DNA from: CANMUM01 sp965263365
GTDB lineage: Bacteria; Pseudomonadota; Alphaproteobacteria; Rhodobacterales; Rhodobacteraceae
Direction: 5' to 3'
Assembly (NCBI GenBank): GCA_965263365.1
Contig: OZ253672.1
Coordinates: forward strand, 2,272,677 to 2,336,676
DNA length: 64,000 bases
Shown: positions 25,932 to 34,695 of the stretch, in pieces
Layout: the number at the start of each line of letters is the position of its first letter
Numbering within the stretch: the first letter of the stretch is position 1
Notes under the pieces: model-generated
The model's input: the letters and a program-made list of their open reading frames with translations, nothing else
Database searches by the model: none
Told to the model about the DNA's origin: nothing
Program-made: the position numbers and the translations under genes

Positions 25932-27307
25932 TGGAAAATAACACCAAAACCCTTTGGCAAGATTTGCCAAAAAACCTGCGCGACTGGACAGGGGAACGTC
26001 GGGTTGACGAGGTCGAGTGCTTGATCGCTGACTTTGCAGGTATTGCCAAAGGAAAAGCGATGCCTTGGGCTAAATTTTCGCGCCAAGAACGCATGTTTTT
26101 ACCGATTTCTGTATTCTATCAGACGATCGCAGGCGACTATGTGGATATGGAGGATGAGGGTCTTCAATGGACAGAAAGTGATATGGTTCTGATCCCTGAT
26201 CTCTCAACGGCTGTTGCTTCGCCTTGGGCGCGCGAAGATGTGACCATTCAAGTTATTCATGATGTTGTCGATCTCAAAGGTGATCCGATTGAGCTTATTC
26301 CGCGCAATGTCCTTAAACGGGTTTTATCACTTTATGAAGCTGAAGGATGGAGACCCGTGATCGCGCCGGAAATGGAGTTTTACCTTACCAAGCCGAATAC
26401 AGATCCTGATATGCCTCTTGAGCCGATGATCGGTCGCACAGGGCGACGAGTGGCTTCGCGACAAGCCTATTCGCTTGCTGCAGTCGATGAATATGGAGAG
26501 GTCATTGATGATATTTATGATTTCGCCGAAGCTTGTGGTTTTGAAATAGATACGATTATTCAAGAGGGCGGGGCTGGGCAAGTTGAGATCAATTTTGTTC
26601 ATGGCGATCCCTTAAAACTTGCCGATCAGGTCTTCTTTTTTAAACGTCTAATCCGTGAAGCAGCTCTGCGTAATAATTGTTTTGCGACCTTTATGGCAAA
26701 GCCAATGCAAAATGAACCCGGCTCTGCGATGCATATCCACCAATCGGTGATAGATCAAAGAACCGGGTTGAATTTGTTCAACGATGAGGATGATCAGCAA
26801 ACAGAACTCTTTGAAAATTTTCTTGGCGGACAGCAAAAGTACATTCCTTCGGCCATCACTCTTTTCGCACCTTACGTAAATTCATTCCGTCGTTATGTTG
26901 ATTCTGGCGCAGCGCCGATAAATCTCGAATGGGGCGTAGATAATCGGACAACTGGATTACGGGTGCCGATTTCAACACCTGCCTCAAGGCGTATTGAGAA
27001 CCGTGTGGTTGGTATGGATGCTAATCCTTATATTGCGATTGCCGCTTCATTGGCGTGTGGTTATTTGGGTATGAAAAATGAGTTGCGACCGCGCCGTGCT
27101 GTGAAAGGGTATGGGTATGATAAACGGCGCGATATTCCGCGATCCTTGTTAGACGGTGTGGATTATTTTGATAAGGCAACAGAGCTTCAAGAAGTGCTAG
27201 GTACGCGCTTTTCCCAAGTGTACATGGCAATAAAGCAGTACGAGGCCGAGGACTTTTTGCGGGTCATAAGCCCTTGGGAGCGTGAGCATTTATTATTGAA
27301 CGTTTAG
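25931..27307 (+). CDS. puuA: Gamma-glutamylputrescine synthetase (glutamine synthetase family)
   Basis: Joins glutamate to putrescine using ATP, the first step of the Puu pathway. The glutamine-synthetase catalytic motifs are present: APEMEFYLTKP (about 142-152), EGGAGQVEINF (about 216-226), NEPGSAMHIHQS (about 258-269) and NRTTGLRVP (about 338-346). The beta-grasp N-terminus is short, and the C-terminus lacks the adenylylation loop of GlnA, as in PuuA. Its 458 residues match E. coli PuuA (472). The polyamine neighbours decide the substrate; other GS-like amine ligases remain possible. Confidence 0.85.
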   Translation: MENNTKTLWQDLPKNLRDWTGERRVDEVECLIADFAGIAKGKAMPWAKFSRQERMFLPISVFYQTIAGDYVDMEDEGLQWTESDMVLIPDLSTAVASPWAREDVTIQVIHDVVDLKGDPIELIPRNVLKRVLSLYEAEGWRPVIAPEMEFYLTKPNTDPDMPLEPMIGRTGRRVASRQAYSLAAVDEYGEVIDDIYDFAEACGFEIDTIIQEGGAGQVEINFVHGDPLKLADQVFFFKRLIREAALRNNCFATFMAKPMQNEPGSAMHIHQSVIDQRTGLNLFNDEDDQQTELFENFLGGQQKYIPSAITLFAPYVNSFRRYVDSGAAPINLEWGVDNRTTGLRVPISTPASRRIENRVVGMDANPYIAIAASLACGYLGMKNELRPRRAVKGYGYDKRRDIPRSLLDGVDYFDKATELQEVLGTRFSQVYMAIKQYEAEDFLRVISPWEREHLLLNV

Positions 27308-27323
27308 TCGAGTTTACAAGAAT

Positions 27324-28025
27324 ATGAAGATTGGAATTTTACTTTGTGGGCGTTCGCCTGACTCCGTTGTCGAAGAATTCGGCGAATATGATTTGCTTTT
27401 CATCGCGCTCCTTAAAGAGCGTGGTTTTACTTTTGAAAATTTCGATGTTGTCGATATGAATTTTCCAGAAAATGTTCATAGCGCTGATGGTTGGATTGTG
27501 TCTGGTTCGCGGCACGGTGTTTATGAAGAGCACGAATTTATAGAACCACTTGAGACATTTATTCGCGACGCATATCAAAAAGCGGTGCCTCTAGTCGGGA
27601 TTTGCTTTGGTCATCAGATCGTTGCGCAAGCGCTGGGTGGGCGGGTCGAGAAATTTAAGGGCGGTTGGTCGGTCGGCGAAGTTGAGTATCAATTTACTAG
27701 TCAATCGCACAAACTCAATGATACGACACCACTTAGACTGGTTGCATGGCATCAAGACCAAGTGATCGATCCGCCCAAGGACGCAGAAGTCTTGGCAGGA
27801 AATGATTTCTGTAAAAATGCCGTACTAATATATGGTGACAGAGCTTTTACCATGCAGCCGCATCCTGAATTTTCAGAAGACTTCTTTCACGCACTTTACC
27901 GTGAACGTCATATGAATTTACCAGATGACTATCGAGTGCAAATTGAAAAACCTACTGAGCGTAAACTTGGTCGTGCCCGTGCCGCAGATATGATTGAAGG
28001 TTTTTTTAGATCGCGCAAAATATGA
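27324..28025 (+). CDS. Class I glutamine amidotransferase, probable gamma-glutamyl-GABA hydrolase-type role
   Basis: The 233-residue protein is a GATase1 domain with catalytic Cys in VGICFGHQIVAQALGG (about 95) and His-Glu in MQPHPEFSEDF (about 181-183). It resembles stand-alone GMP-synthase-like amidotransferases more than E. coli PuuD, whose motif differs. The location after puuA suggests hydrolysis of gamma-glutamyl-GABA to release GABA (inference). The stop codon overlaps a 41-codon reading frame by 4 nt. Confidence 0.75.
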   Translation: MKIGILLCGRSPDSVVEEFGEYDLLFIALLKERGFTFENFDVVDMNFPENVHSADGWIVSGSRHGVYEEHEFIEPLETFIRDAYQKAVPLVGICFGHQIVAQALGGRVEKFKGGWSVGEVEYQFTSQSHKLNDTTPLRLVAWHQDQVIDPPKDAEVLAGNDFCKNAVLIYGDRAFTMQPHPEFSEDFFHALYRERHMNLPDDYRVQIEKPTERKLGRARAADMIEGFFRSRKI

Positions 28026-28147
28026 AATCGAATTTTGGACTAAAAGTCAAAATGGAAGACTTGATGTCTTTTGCAACTCAAGCCTTTGCGCGAATTATCC
28101 TTTTGTCAATTTGTGGATTTTCAGTTGGTCTAATTCTTAAAAAATGA
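28022..28147 (+). CDS. Possible 41-residue small membrane protein
   Basis: A short frame begins in an ATGA overlap with the amidotransferase stop, the arrangement used throughout this operon. It encodes a charged/polar first half (MKSNFGLKVKMEDLMSF) and a single hydrophobic helix (IILLSICGFSVGLIL, about 25-39) ending in Lys-Lys, as in small tail-anchored or one-helix membrane proteins. There is no recognised family, and the frame could be chance. Confidence 0.4.
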   Translation: MKSNFGLKVKMEDLMSFATQAFARIILLSICGFSVGLILKK

Positions 28148-28312
28148 AGTGGTGCGACCTGCTTTTATTCTCGCTTATCAATGTTGAAATTGCTGCGCGC
28201 GCTCGGTCTATGATCGGAGAATTAAAACCGTCTGACTCTATACGTTTCTTAGACCATTAAACACTATTGCGTGTACACTTGAAATGGAGCTACTCAAGAG
28301 TGGCGGTCTTGC

Positions 28313-29797
28313 CTAAACAGAATCAGATTTTACCTCATCATGATCGGCTGCAGCAATTGTAGCAGCGACAGCGCTTTGCCAAGCCTGATATTTTTTTGGA
28401 TCAATTGGGTTTGGCGCAAATGTTCGATCAATCGCCCAAGATGATGCGAACTTGTTTTGATCGGGATAAATGCCTGCACGAAAACCGGCAAGCCATGCAA
28501 CACCGAGCGCCGTTGTTTCAAGAACCTTGGGTCGATCGACTTCCACGGCGCAGATATCCGCGAGAAATTGCATTGTATAATCTGAAGCGCTCATGCCGCC
28601 ATCAACACGCAAAGCGCCCGCTTTGGCGTCTGGCCAGTCACCGCGCATCGCATCAAGTAGGTCTCGGGTTTGATAGCCAACTGACTGCAGAGCTGCGCGG
28701 GCAAATTCATTGGGTCCTGAATTGCGAGATAAGCCAAAAACTGCGCCGCGCGCCTTGGCATTCCAATATGGTGCGCCGAGCCCCGTAAATGCGGGAACGA
28801 TAATTAAGTCCTGTGTTTCATCAGCCGCATCAGCCATGGACTGCGTTGCCTTTGCATCATCAATGATTTGCAAACCATCTCGCAACCATTGCACGACGGC
28901 GCCCGCGATAAAGATAGACCCTTCAAGCGCATAAGTTGGCTTGCCTTCAAATTGATAGGCGATCGTCGTGAGGAGGCGATTTTTCGATTTGACAGGTGTA
29001 TTGCCGGTATTGAGAAGCGCAAAGCAGCCTGTTCCATAAGTTGATTTCATCATGCCCGCTTCAAAGCAAGCCTGTCCAATTGCGGCAGCTTGTTGATCTC
29101 CCGCAACCGCATAAATGGGGAGATTGTTGAGTGCCTTCGCTACGCCAAAATCTGCGGCCGTGTCTTTAACTGCGGGCAGTATTTGCATCGGAATATTGAG
29201 AAGTTCACAAAGCTCTTGTGACCACGCCCCCTTATGAATATCATAGAGCATAGTCCGTGCGGCATTGGTGGCGTCCGTGACATGTGATGCGCCGTCGCTG
29301 AGGCGCCAAATCAAAAAACAATCAATTGTTCCAAAAAGGAGCTCTCCGGCTTGAGCGCGCGCCCGCGCACCGTCAACATTATCAAGTATCCACGCCAACT
29401 TCGTTGCGCTAAAATAGGGATCGAGAAGGAGGCCGGTGATATTTGTGAAGCTGTCTTCAAGTCCTTCAGATTTGAGTTTATCGCAAAAATCCGCTGTTCG
29501 ACGATCTTGCCAAACAATGGCGTTATATATCGCCTTTCCTGTCGTTTTATCCCAAACAACAACTGTTTCGCGTTGGTTGGTGATGCCAATAGCAGCGACG
29601 TCAAAGGCTGCGAGACTTGCGCGGCTAGTCTTGAGCACGCTTTGCCAAATTTCTTCTGGATCGTGCTCAACCCAACCGGATTGGGGAAAGTGTTGCGTAA
29701 ATTCCTTTTGCTCAATATGAATAGGCTTTAGGTCTTCATTAAAAATAATGGCACGGCTAGACGTAGTTCCTTGATCGATCGCGAGAATATTTGGCAT
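28313..29797 (-). CDS. glpK: Glycerol kinase
   Basis: Phosphorylates glycerol to glycerol 3-phosphate. The FGGY-family N-terminus LAIDQGTTSSRAIIF is followed by GWVEHDPEEIW, WDKTTGKAIYNAIVWQDRRT and the ATP-site stretch YGTGCFALLNTG. GLGAPYWNAKARG (about 335-347) and the FGGY-like LRVDGGMSASDYTMQFLAD signature complete the match. The 494-residue length fits (E. coli 502). AAGGAA lies 8 nt before the ATG. It is 48 nt downstream of glpD on the same strand, so the two likely form a glpD-glpK operon. Confidence 0.95.
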   Translation of the reverse strand: MPNILAIDQGTTSSRAIIFNEDLKPIHIEQKEFTQHFPQSGWVEHDPEEIWQSVLKTSRASLAAFDVAAIGITNQRETVVVWDKTTGKAIYNAIVWQDRRTADFCDKLKSEGLEDSFTNITGLLLDPYFSATKLAWILDNVDGARARAQAGELLFGTIDCFLIWRLSDGASHVTDATNAARTMLYDIHKGAWSQELCELLNIPMQILPAVKDTAADFGVAKALNNLPIYAVAGDQQAAAIGQACFEAGMMKSTYGTGCFALLNTGNTPVKSKNRLLTTIAYQFEGKPTYALEGSIFIAGAVVQWLRDGLQIIDDAKATQSMADAADETQDLIIVPAFTGLGAPYWNAKARGAVFGLSRNSGPNEFARAALQSVGYQTRDLLDAMRGDWPDAKAGALRVDGGMSASDYTMQFLADICAVEVDRPKVLETTALGVAWLAGFRAGIYPDQNKFASSWAIDRTFAPNPIDPKKYQAWQSAVAATIAAADHDEVKSDSV

Positions 29798-29845
29798 ATT
29801 GAACGGTTCCTTTGTATACTAACTAGGACTTTGAATTGCGCAGGG

Positions 29846-31378
29846 TTAAGATGATTGCTTGCGTTTACTTGACACATATTTTTTAAGGCGCGCAATATCT
29901 TTTTGTTTCATGGATATCCCAAGTTTCGTCCGGCGCCAAATAATGTCTTCGGCCGTTGTAGCAAATTCATTTGCGATCAAGTGATCGACTTCGCAAGCAA
30001 AGAGGCCACAGCCAAAGTCTTCGCCAAGCTCGCCGTCAAAAATGGACCAAGCATCAAGACCATAGGTTGAGAATATACGTTCGGCGTGTTGCGCGTTTAA
30101 ATGAGGGTGATCAGATTGGAAGGCACATATTTTTTCTGCACGCGTCTCTGGGTCAAAATTACCGCCTGTGAGGGGGGCATCATGCGTCCATGCAGTTCCC
30201 ATATCGAGGAATGGAGAGAGGTTTTTGAGCACATCTTCTGCGAGCTTTCGATGCGTTGTAATTTTACCTCCGAAAATATTGATCAAAGGGGCACCCGTGT
30301 CGTTCACAGTAAGGACATATTCGCGTGTCGCCGCTGTTGCCGATTTGGCGCCATCATCATAAAGCGGACGTACGCCTGCAAATTTCCAAATAACATCCTC
30401 AGGCGTGATCGATTTTTCGAAATATGTGTTCACAAAATCGCAAAGATATTGCGTTTCTTCCGCGCTACACTCGGGCGCGGTATCAGCATTTTCATGCGGC
30501 TGATCCGTGGTGCCGATAAGTGTATATTCTTGCTCATAGGGGATGGCAAAACAGATGCGCCCGTCAGTACCTTGCAAGAAGTAACATTTTTCGTGATCAA
30601 ACATTTTGGGTACAACGATATGTGAACCTTTTACGAGCCGAACTGACGCGCTTAGATTTAATTTGGCGACCCCAAGCACGATGTCTTCAACCCAAGGCCC
30701 TCCCGCATTGACAAGCGCGCGCGCTTTGTAATTCTCTTTTTCCGTTTCGATGAGCCAGACATCATTTTCACGCTGAGCTGAGAGCACCTTTGATCTCGTA
30801 GAGATCATTGCGCCACGCTTTGCCGCATCGGCTGCCATGAGTGAAACTAATCGTGCATCTTGTGCCCAAACATCTGAGTATTCATAGGCTTTTTGAAATT
30901 GATCTTTGAGAGGTTTGCCTTCTGGTTCGGATCTCAGATTAAGTGCTGATGTGGCGGGTAAAATTTTGCGCCCACCCAAATGATCGTACATGAACAATCC
31001 AAAACGGATCAACCAAGCCGGACGACGCCCTTTCATCCATGGCATTATTCTTGACAAAAATCTTGATACAGGCGTGTCGCCTTCAAAGCGTTGATTGGGG
31101 TGATAGGGCAAAACGAAGCGCATTGGCCAGGCAATATGTGGCATATTTTTAAGGAGTATTTCACGTTCAATGAGCGCGTCGCGAACAAGTTTAAACTCAA
31201 AATACTCAAGATAACGTAATCCGCCATGAAAGAGCTTTGTTGATTTTGATGAAGTTTCTCCGCCAATATCGCCCTTTTCGGCCAAAGCAACGCTTAAGTT
31301 GCGCCCGACAGCATCGCGCGCGACCGCCACGCCGTTGACTCCGCCGCCAATAATAAAGAGATCAACTTCTTTGGTCAT
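29846..31378 (-). CDS. glpD: Aerobic glycerol-3-phosphate dehydrogenase
   Basis: FAD enzyme at the inner membrane that oxidises glycerol 3-phosphate to DHAP and feeds quinone. The N-terminus DLFIIGGGVNGVAVARDA is the FAD fold. SSKSTKLFHGGLRYLEYFEFKLV, ALVNAGGPWVED, KGSHIVVP and FAGVRPLYDDG are GlpD-specific. The ATG at 31378 gives 510 residues (E. coli 501). The frame is open 34 codons further up, but that part crosses the BCCT terminator hairpin and is not conserved. glpK follows. Confidence 0.94.
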   Translation of the reverse strand: MTKEVDLFIIGGGVNGVAVARDAVGRNLSVALAEKGDIGGETSSKSTKLFHGGLRYLEYFEFKLVRDALIEREILLKNMPHIAWPMRFVLPYHPNQRFEGDTPVSRFLSRIMPWMKGRRPAWLIRFGLFMYDHLGGRKILPATSALNLRSEPEGKPLKDQFQKAYEYSDVWAQDARLVSLMAADAAKRGAMISTRSKVLSAQRENDVWLIETEKENYKARALVNAGGPWVEDIVLGVAKLNLSASVRLVKGSHIVVPKMFDHEKCYFLQGTDGRICFAIPYEQEYTLIGTTDQPHENADTAPECSAEETQYLCDFVNTYFEKSITPEDVIWKFAGVRPLYDDGAKSATAATREYVLTVNDTGAPLINIFGGKITTHRKLAEDVLKNLSPFLDMGTAWTHDAPLTGGNFDPETRAEKICAFQSDHPHLNAQHAERIFSTYGLDAWSIFDGELGEDFGCGLFACEVDHLIANEFATTAEDIIWRRTKLGISMKQKDIARLKKYVSSKRKQSS

Positions 31379-31453
31379 GTCTTTATGCTTTTTTCTGTTT
31401 CGAGTATTAGAGTTGTTATGTTGTGAACTCAAGGGGTGAGATGGAAAGAGACC

Positions 31454-31479
31454 CAAAAAAAGATGGCGCAAAAGCGCCA
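31454..31479 (-). terminator. Intrinsic terminator after the BCCT transporter gene
   Basis: On the minus strand TGGCGC-TTTT-GCGCCA is followed by ATC and a run of seven T residues. It lies 26 bp after the BCCT stop and 76 bp before the chosen glpD start, so it separates the two transcripts and argues against the longer glpD frame. Confidence 0.85.
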
Positions 31480-31504
31480 CCCCTCGTTTCGATTTTTTTA
31501 TGGA

Positions 31505-33169
31505 TTAAATATCATCTGTGGTTGAGGCTACACCTGCTTTCAAACGTTTTGCATCATTGAATATTGCTTTAACGAGTGCGATTCCTTGTAGCACCATCAC
31601 GATGGAGAACGGGAATGCACCGATCACCATAGCCGTTTTAATGGCTTTGAGGCCGTCGTCGCCGCCGCCGCCAGCAATCAATAGTGCTGCCACAACAGCA
31701 CCAAGTGCGATGCCCCAGAAGTAAATATGGGGACGTGCCTTGGGGCCTTCGTCACCTGCCGCGTTGATCGTGTTGACAATCAAAACCGCCGAATCCGCCG
31801 TCGTTACAAGATAAGTCATTAACAGCACCACAATGATGATGGACATGATCCAGCCCAGCCACTCGCTCAGCATGTAATTCACCATCGCGAAGATTTTGTC
31901 TCCGTCAGACGCTGAATTTATAATGCCATTTGCTCCGCCATTCAATTCGAGGTCGATGGCAGTACCACCAGCCCACGTGAACCAAATGAAACACATGATG
32001 GAGGGGACAACGATTGCACCAAGCACAAACTCACGAATAGTGCGTCCGCGCGAGATACGTGCCAAGAAGAGACCAACGAATGGTGCGAAAGCGATCCACC
32101 AAGCCCAATAAAACACTGACCAAGTGCCTTGCCAACCTTCAAGTTGGGTAGCGACCGAACCTTCGATGCCATCTGAACGCCAAACTGTGAAGAGCATTTT
32201 GGGGAGTGCGACAAGATAATCGAAAATGCCGAGGATTAGAGATTGTAGCCCGAAGAAAGTTGCACCAAAGAGCAAGAAGAACAAGAGAAGGAATATCGAA
32301 AGCCCCATGTTGAGATTCGAAAGCCATTTGATTCCTTTGCCAACACCGGAAAGTGCCGATAAGGTTGATGCCGACATTATCACAATAATGGCTACTAAAA
32401 TTCCGGTGGTATTTGCCGAGCCTTCTGGATCAACAAGGCCAGCAATGCCAATGCGTGTAAGCCCTGCAACGAATTGTTCAACGCCAAAACCGAGCGTTTG
32501 GGCAACCCCCAGTATGGTTGCCACAACGGCAACGATATCAATGATATTCCCCAGAGGTCCCGAAAGCGAACGCCCGAATAAAGGGGTGAGCGAAGAGCGC
32601 ATCGTAAGCGGAAGACCACGGCGATAAGTGAAGTAACCGAGTGCGAGACCGGCAATTGCATACGCAGCCCAAGCGCCAAATCCCCAGTGTAGGAATGACC
32701 ATTTGTAGGCGTTACGAATATTGCCTGCGTTGCCGCCTTCTGTATGACCCATAATCACATCTGGATTATTTGCAAAGTGATAAATCGGTTCGGCAACTGC
32801 CCATGTTAACATGCCAACACCAATACCCGCACCAAACATCATAGAGAACCAAGAAAAGTTTGAAAATTCGGGCCGGTCATCGTCGAGACCAAGTTTCAAG
32901 CGCCCTGCGGCTGGCCATAGTGCCAGTGCGAAACACAAGATAACGAAAAAGGTAATAATACCCACATACCAATAGGCAGTGTTCGCGAGAATGAAGCTGT
33001 TGATTCCGTTAAGAACTTCGCCGGCTTGTTCTGGAAAAACGATTGCCCAAATCACGAGTGCAGCAATGATAACTTTTGAAACGATCGCAACGGTGCGACT
33101 AAAGCCCGAATAAAAACCGCTATCAGCAGTTTCGATGGGCAAATCCATAATAGGTGGTTTTATACTCAT
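31505..33169 (-). CDS. BCCT family betaine/choline/carnitine-type transporter
   Basis: A 554-residue protein with about twelve membrane helices. Signatures include MFGAGIGVGMLTWAVAEPIYHF (in two parts near 115-135), SFLHWGFGAWAAYAIAGLALGY near 155-175 and the BCCT core WSVFYWAWWIAFAPFVGLFLARISRGRTIREF near 350-380, with the Trp/Tyr aromatic box for quaternary ammonium. The substrate (glycine betaine, choline, carnitine or DMSP) cannot be read. The short C-terminal tail lacks the long regulatory extension of BetP, so osmosensing is not obvious. CAGGGA precedes the ATG. Confidence 0.92.
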   Translation of the reverse strand: MSIKPPIMDLPIETADSGFYSGFSRTVAIVSKVIIAALVIWAIVFPEQAGEVLNGINSFILANTAYWYVGIITFFVILCFALALWPAAGRLKLGLDDDRPEFSNFSWFSMMFGAGIGVGMLTWAVAEPIYHFANNPDVIMGHTEGGNAGNIRNAYKWSFLHWGFGAWAAYAIAGLALGYFTYRRGLPLTMRSSLTPLFGRSLSGPLGNIIDIVAVVATILGVAQTLGFGVEQFVAGLTRIGIAGLVDPEGSANTTGILVAIIVIMSASTLSALSGVGKGIKWLSNLNMGLSIFLLLFFLLFGATFFGLQSLILGIFDYLVALPKMLFTVWRSDGIEGSVATQLEGWQGTWSVFYWAWWIAFAPFVGLFLARISRGRTIREFVLGAIVVPSIMCFIWFTWAGGTAIDLELNGGANGIINSASDGDKIFAMVNYMLSEWLGWIMSIIIVVLLMTYLVTTADSAVLIVNTINAAGDEGPKARPHIYFWGIALGAVVAALLIAGGGGDDGLKAIKTAMVIGAFPFSIVMVLQGIALVKAIFNDAKRLKAGVASTTDDI

Positions 33170-33188
33170 ATTTTCCCTGTTTTTTATT

Positions 33189-33210
33189 GTTAAGTCCTAT
33201 CAGCTTAACG
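33189..33210. promoter_or_regulatory. Inverted repeat upstream of the BCCT gene
   Basis: GTTAAG (33189-33194) and CTTAAC (33204-33209) flank nine bases, 20-40 bp upstream of the BCCT start codon. It could be an operator or leader hairpin. The same GTCCTATCAG core and a CTTAACG element recur upstream of the sulfotransferase gene (60041-60065). Confidence 0.35.
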
Positions 33211-33356
33211 AAAATACTCAAAGTTGCGATAGTAAAGTGACATTTTTTTCTTATAAAACGACATTTTTGTCGAATTTTGTTTATTTTGGGAAACATTTTT
33301 TGCGATAGCCTGCGCATTTAACCAGCAAATAATTTTTAAAATGGCTATAGAAAGTC

Positions 33357-33385
33357 TTGACGTTGCGCTAGGGCAGCGATATTGA
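33357..33385 (+). promoter_or_regulatory. Probable promoter of tRNA-Tyr
   Basis: TTGACG (33357-33362), a 17-nt spacer and TATTGA (33380-33385) precede the tRNA by 24 nt. The -35 box is near consensus and the -10 is weak. The GC-rich stretch around the expected start point is usual for stable RNA promoters. Confidence 0.45.
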
Positions 33386-33409
33386 ACGGGAGCTTTGCAA
33401 TTTTCGAAT

Positions 33410-33495
33410 GGGGAGGTGGCAGAGCGGTCAAATGCAACGGACTGTAACTCCGTCGTCTTCGGACTACGCTGGTTCGAATCCAGCCCTCCCCACCA
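33410..33495 (+). tRNA. tRNA-Tyr (anticodon GUA)
   Basis: An 86-nt class II tRNA with a long variable arm. The acceptor stem GGGGAGG pairs fully with CCTCCCC, followed by discriminator A and an encoded CCA. The anticodon stem ACGGA / TCCGT carries the loop CTGTAAC with GTA at 33444-33446. The T-arm contains GGTTCGAATCC. Tyr has the long variable arm in bacteria, which agrees. Confidence 0.96.
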
Positions 33496-33937
33496 TTTCA
33501 TTTTGATAAATTGCCGATCGACAATAATTCTAAAATTTATAGTTTCGATAGATGTCGCGACATTATTGTTATTTTTTGACTTTGTTCACGGCTCAATGGT
33601 CTCGCCATATTGCACTGAAAGCGATGCGAAAGCTTTGCGCAATGAGTATATGAAGGTAGAACGAGGCTCATCAATACCTTGCAAATTAATAATCGGCGGG
33701 CGCTAAAGCCATCATGGATTGTTCTATCCGTTTTTCGACGGTCGGCATAATCATTGCTTGCGGATAGCGACATAGTTTGTGCCATCGCAATCGCTTGCTG
33801 TTCATAAACGGAAAACGATTTTGTGGAAGATAAAGTGGTAAGGATAATTGCTGTCACATTATGTTTGATCATTTTTGTGCAAACCGGTTCTCAAGCGCGC
33901 GGATTCATACTGATCTGCATAGGGTTGGGTTGAAATA
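33496..33937. other. Gene-poor 442-bp stretch after tRNA-Tyr
   Basis: No convincing gene. The only long frame is on the minus strand (33872 to 33537, 111 codons). Its first 39 codons look slightly protein-like, whereas the rest do not; a second frame there ends in a plausible short tail. There is no integrase, no repeat of the tRNA 3' end and no terminator T-run nearby, so I see no sign of an integrated element. Confidence 0.5.
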
Positions 33938-34654
33938 ATGGGGTTAAGAATTTATCGTATTTTTATGAAACGAGCCTTCACTTTAGCGATATTAATTATG
34001 GGTGCGCTTCCCGTTCATGCGCAAGACTGTGTAATTTTGCTTCATGGTCTGTTGCGTACCGAGCTTTCTATGTCGCGCATATTCGATGATTTAATCAATG
34101 AGGATTATGAAGTCGTAAATATTACCTATCCATCAACAACGGACGATATCTTTGCGCTCGCAGATGAGGCTATTGAAAAGGGCATTAAAGCTTGTTCTGA
34201 TTTTACGCGGAAAAGCTTTGTAACTCATTCTATGGGCGGTATTTTGGTGCGCGCATATTATAGTCAGGTTGAGCGTCCTCGCCCACACCGCGTTGTGATG
34301 TTGGCGCCCCCAAATCAAGGTTCCGAAGTGATCGACAGTGAATTGTTTGCACAGTTTGGTGCGATTTCAGGAAAATCAGGGGCGTCCTTGGGAACAGGTG
34401 CAGATAGCATCCCTAATCAGCTGGGGCCAGTTGATTATGAGGTTGGCGTTATTGCCGGCAATGTGTCTGTAAATCCGCTATTCAGTTATTTGATCCCTGG
34501 CGGTGATGATGGTGCTGTTGCGGTTGAGCGCACGCATGTCGCGGGTGAAACGGATTGGATTTTAGTTCCAGCTTCCCATACCTTAATGACTGAAAATAAA
34601 ATAGCGCGGCGTTATATAATTGAGTTCTTGCAAAATGGGCGGTTTGACCACTAG
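33938..34654 (+). CDS. Secreted alpha/beta-hydrolase, lipase/esterase-like
   Basis: A 238-residue protein with an N-terminal signal peptide ending in PVHAQ, then DCVILLHGLLRTELSMSRIF (oxyanion-hole HG). The nucleophile elbow is THSMGGILVR (Ser near 94), with MLAPPNQGSEV following, a pattern of bacterial lipases of the EstA/PGAP1-like type. The catalytic His is probably in VPASHTLM near 218, and the acid is likely an Asp near 190 (GGDDGAV). The start is either 33938 or the ATG at 33965, which gives a tidier signal peptide; neither has a strong ribosome site. Substrate unknown. Confidence 0.8.
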   Translation: MGLRIYRIFMKRAFTLAILIMGALPVHAQDCVILLHGLLRTELSMSRIFDDLINEDYEVVNITYPSTTDDIFALADEAIEKGIKACSDFTRKSFVTHSMGGILVRAYYSQVERPRPHRVVMLAPPNQGSEVIDSELFAQFGAISGKSGASLGTGADSIPNQLGPVDYEVGVIAGNVSVNPLFSYLIPGGDDGAVAVERTHVAGETDWILVPASHTLMTENKIARRYIIEFLQNGRFDH

Positions 34655-34695
34655 TATGCGCGAGAATATAGAATTTGTGGAATAGGATTTTAAAA

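Noticed and set aside
31379..31480. Longer N-terminus for glpD starting at 31480.
   Set aside because: These 34 codons contain the BCCT terminator hairpin, are not conserved in composition, and the GlpD family starts at the MTKEVDLF position.
33395..33706. Plus-strand open frame of 103 codons over the tRNA.
   Set aside because: It reads through the tRNA-Tyr gene, which is certain from its structure.
33410..33937. Possible integrated element at the tRNA-Tyr 3' end.
   Set aside because: No integrase, no second copy of the tRNA 3' end and no foreign genes were found; the next genes are ordinary chromosomal ones.
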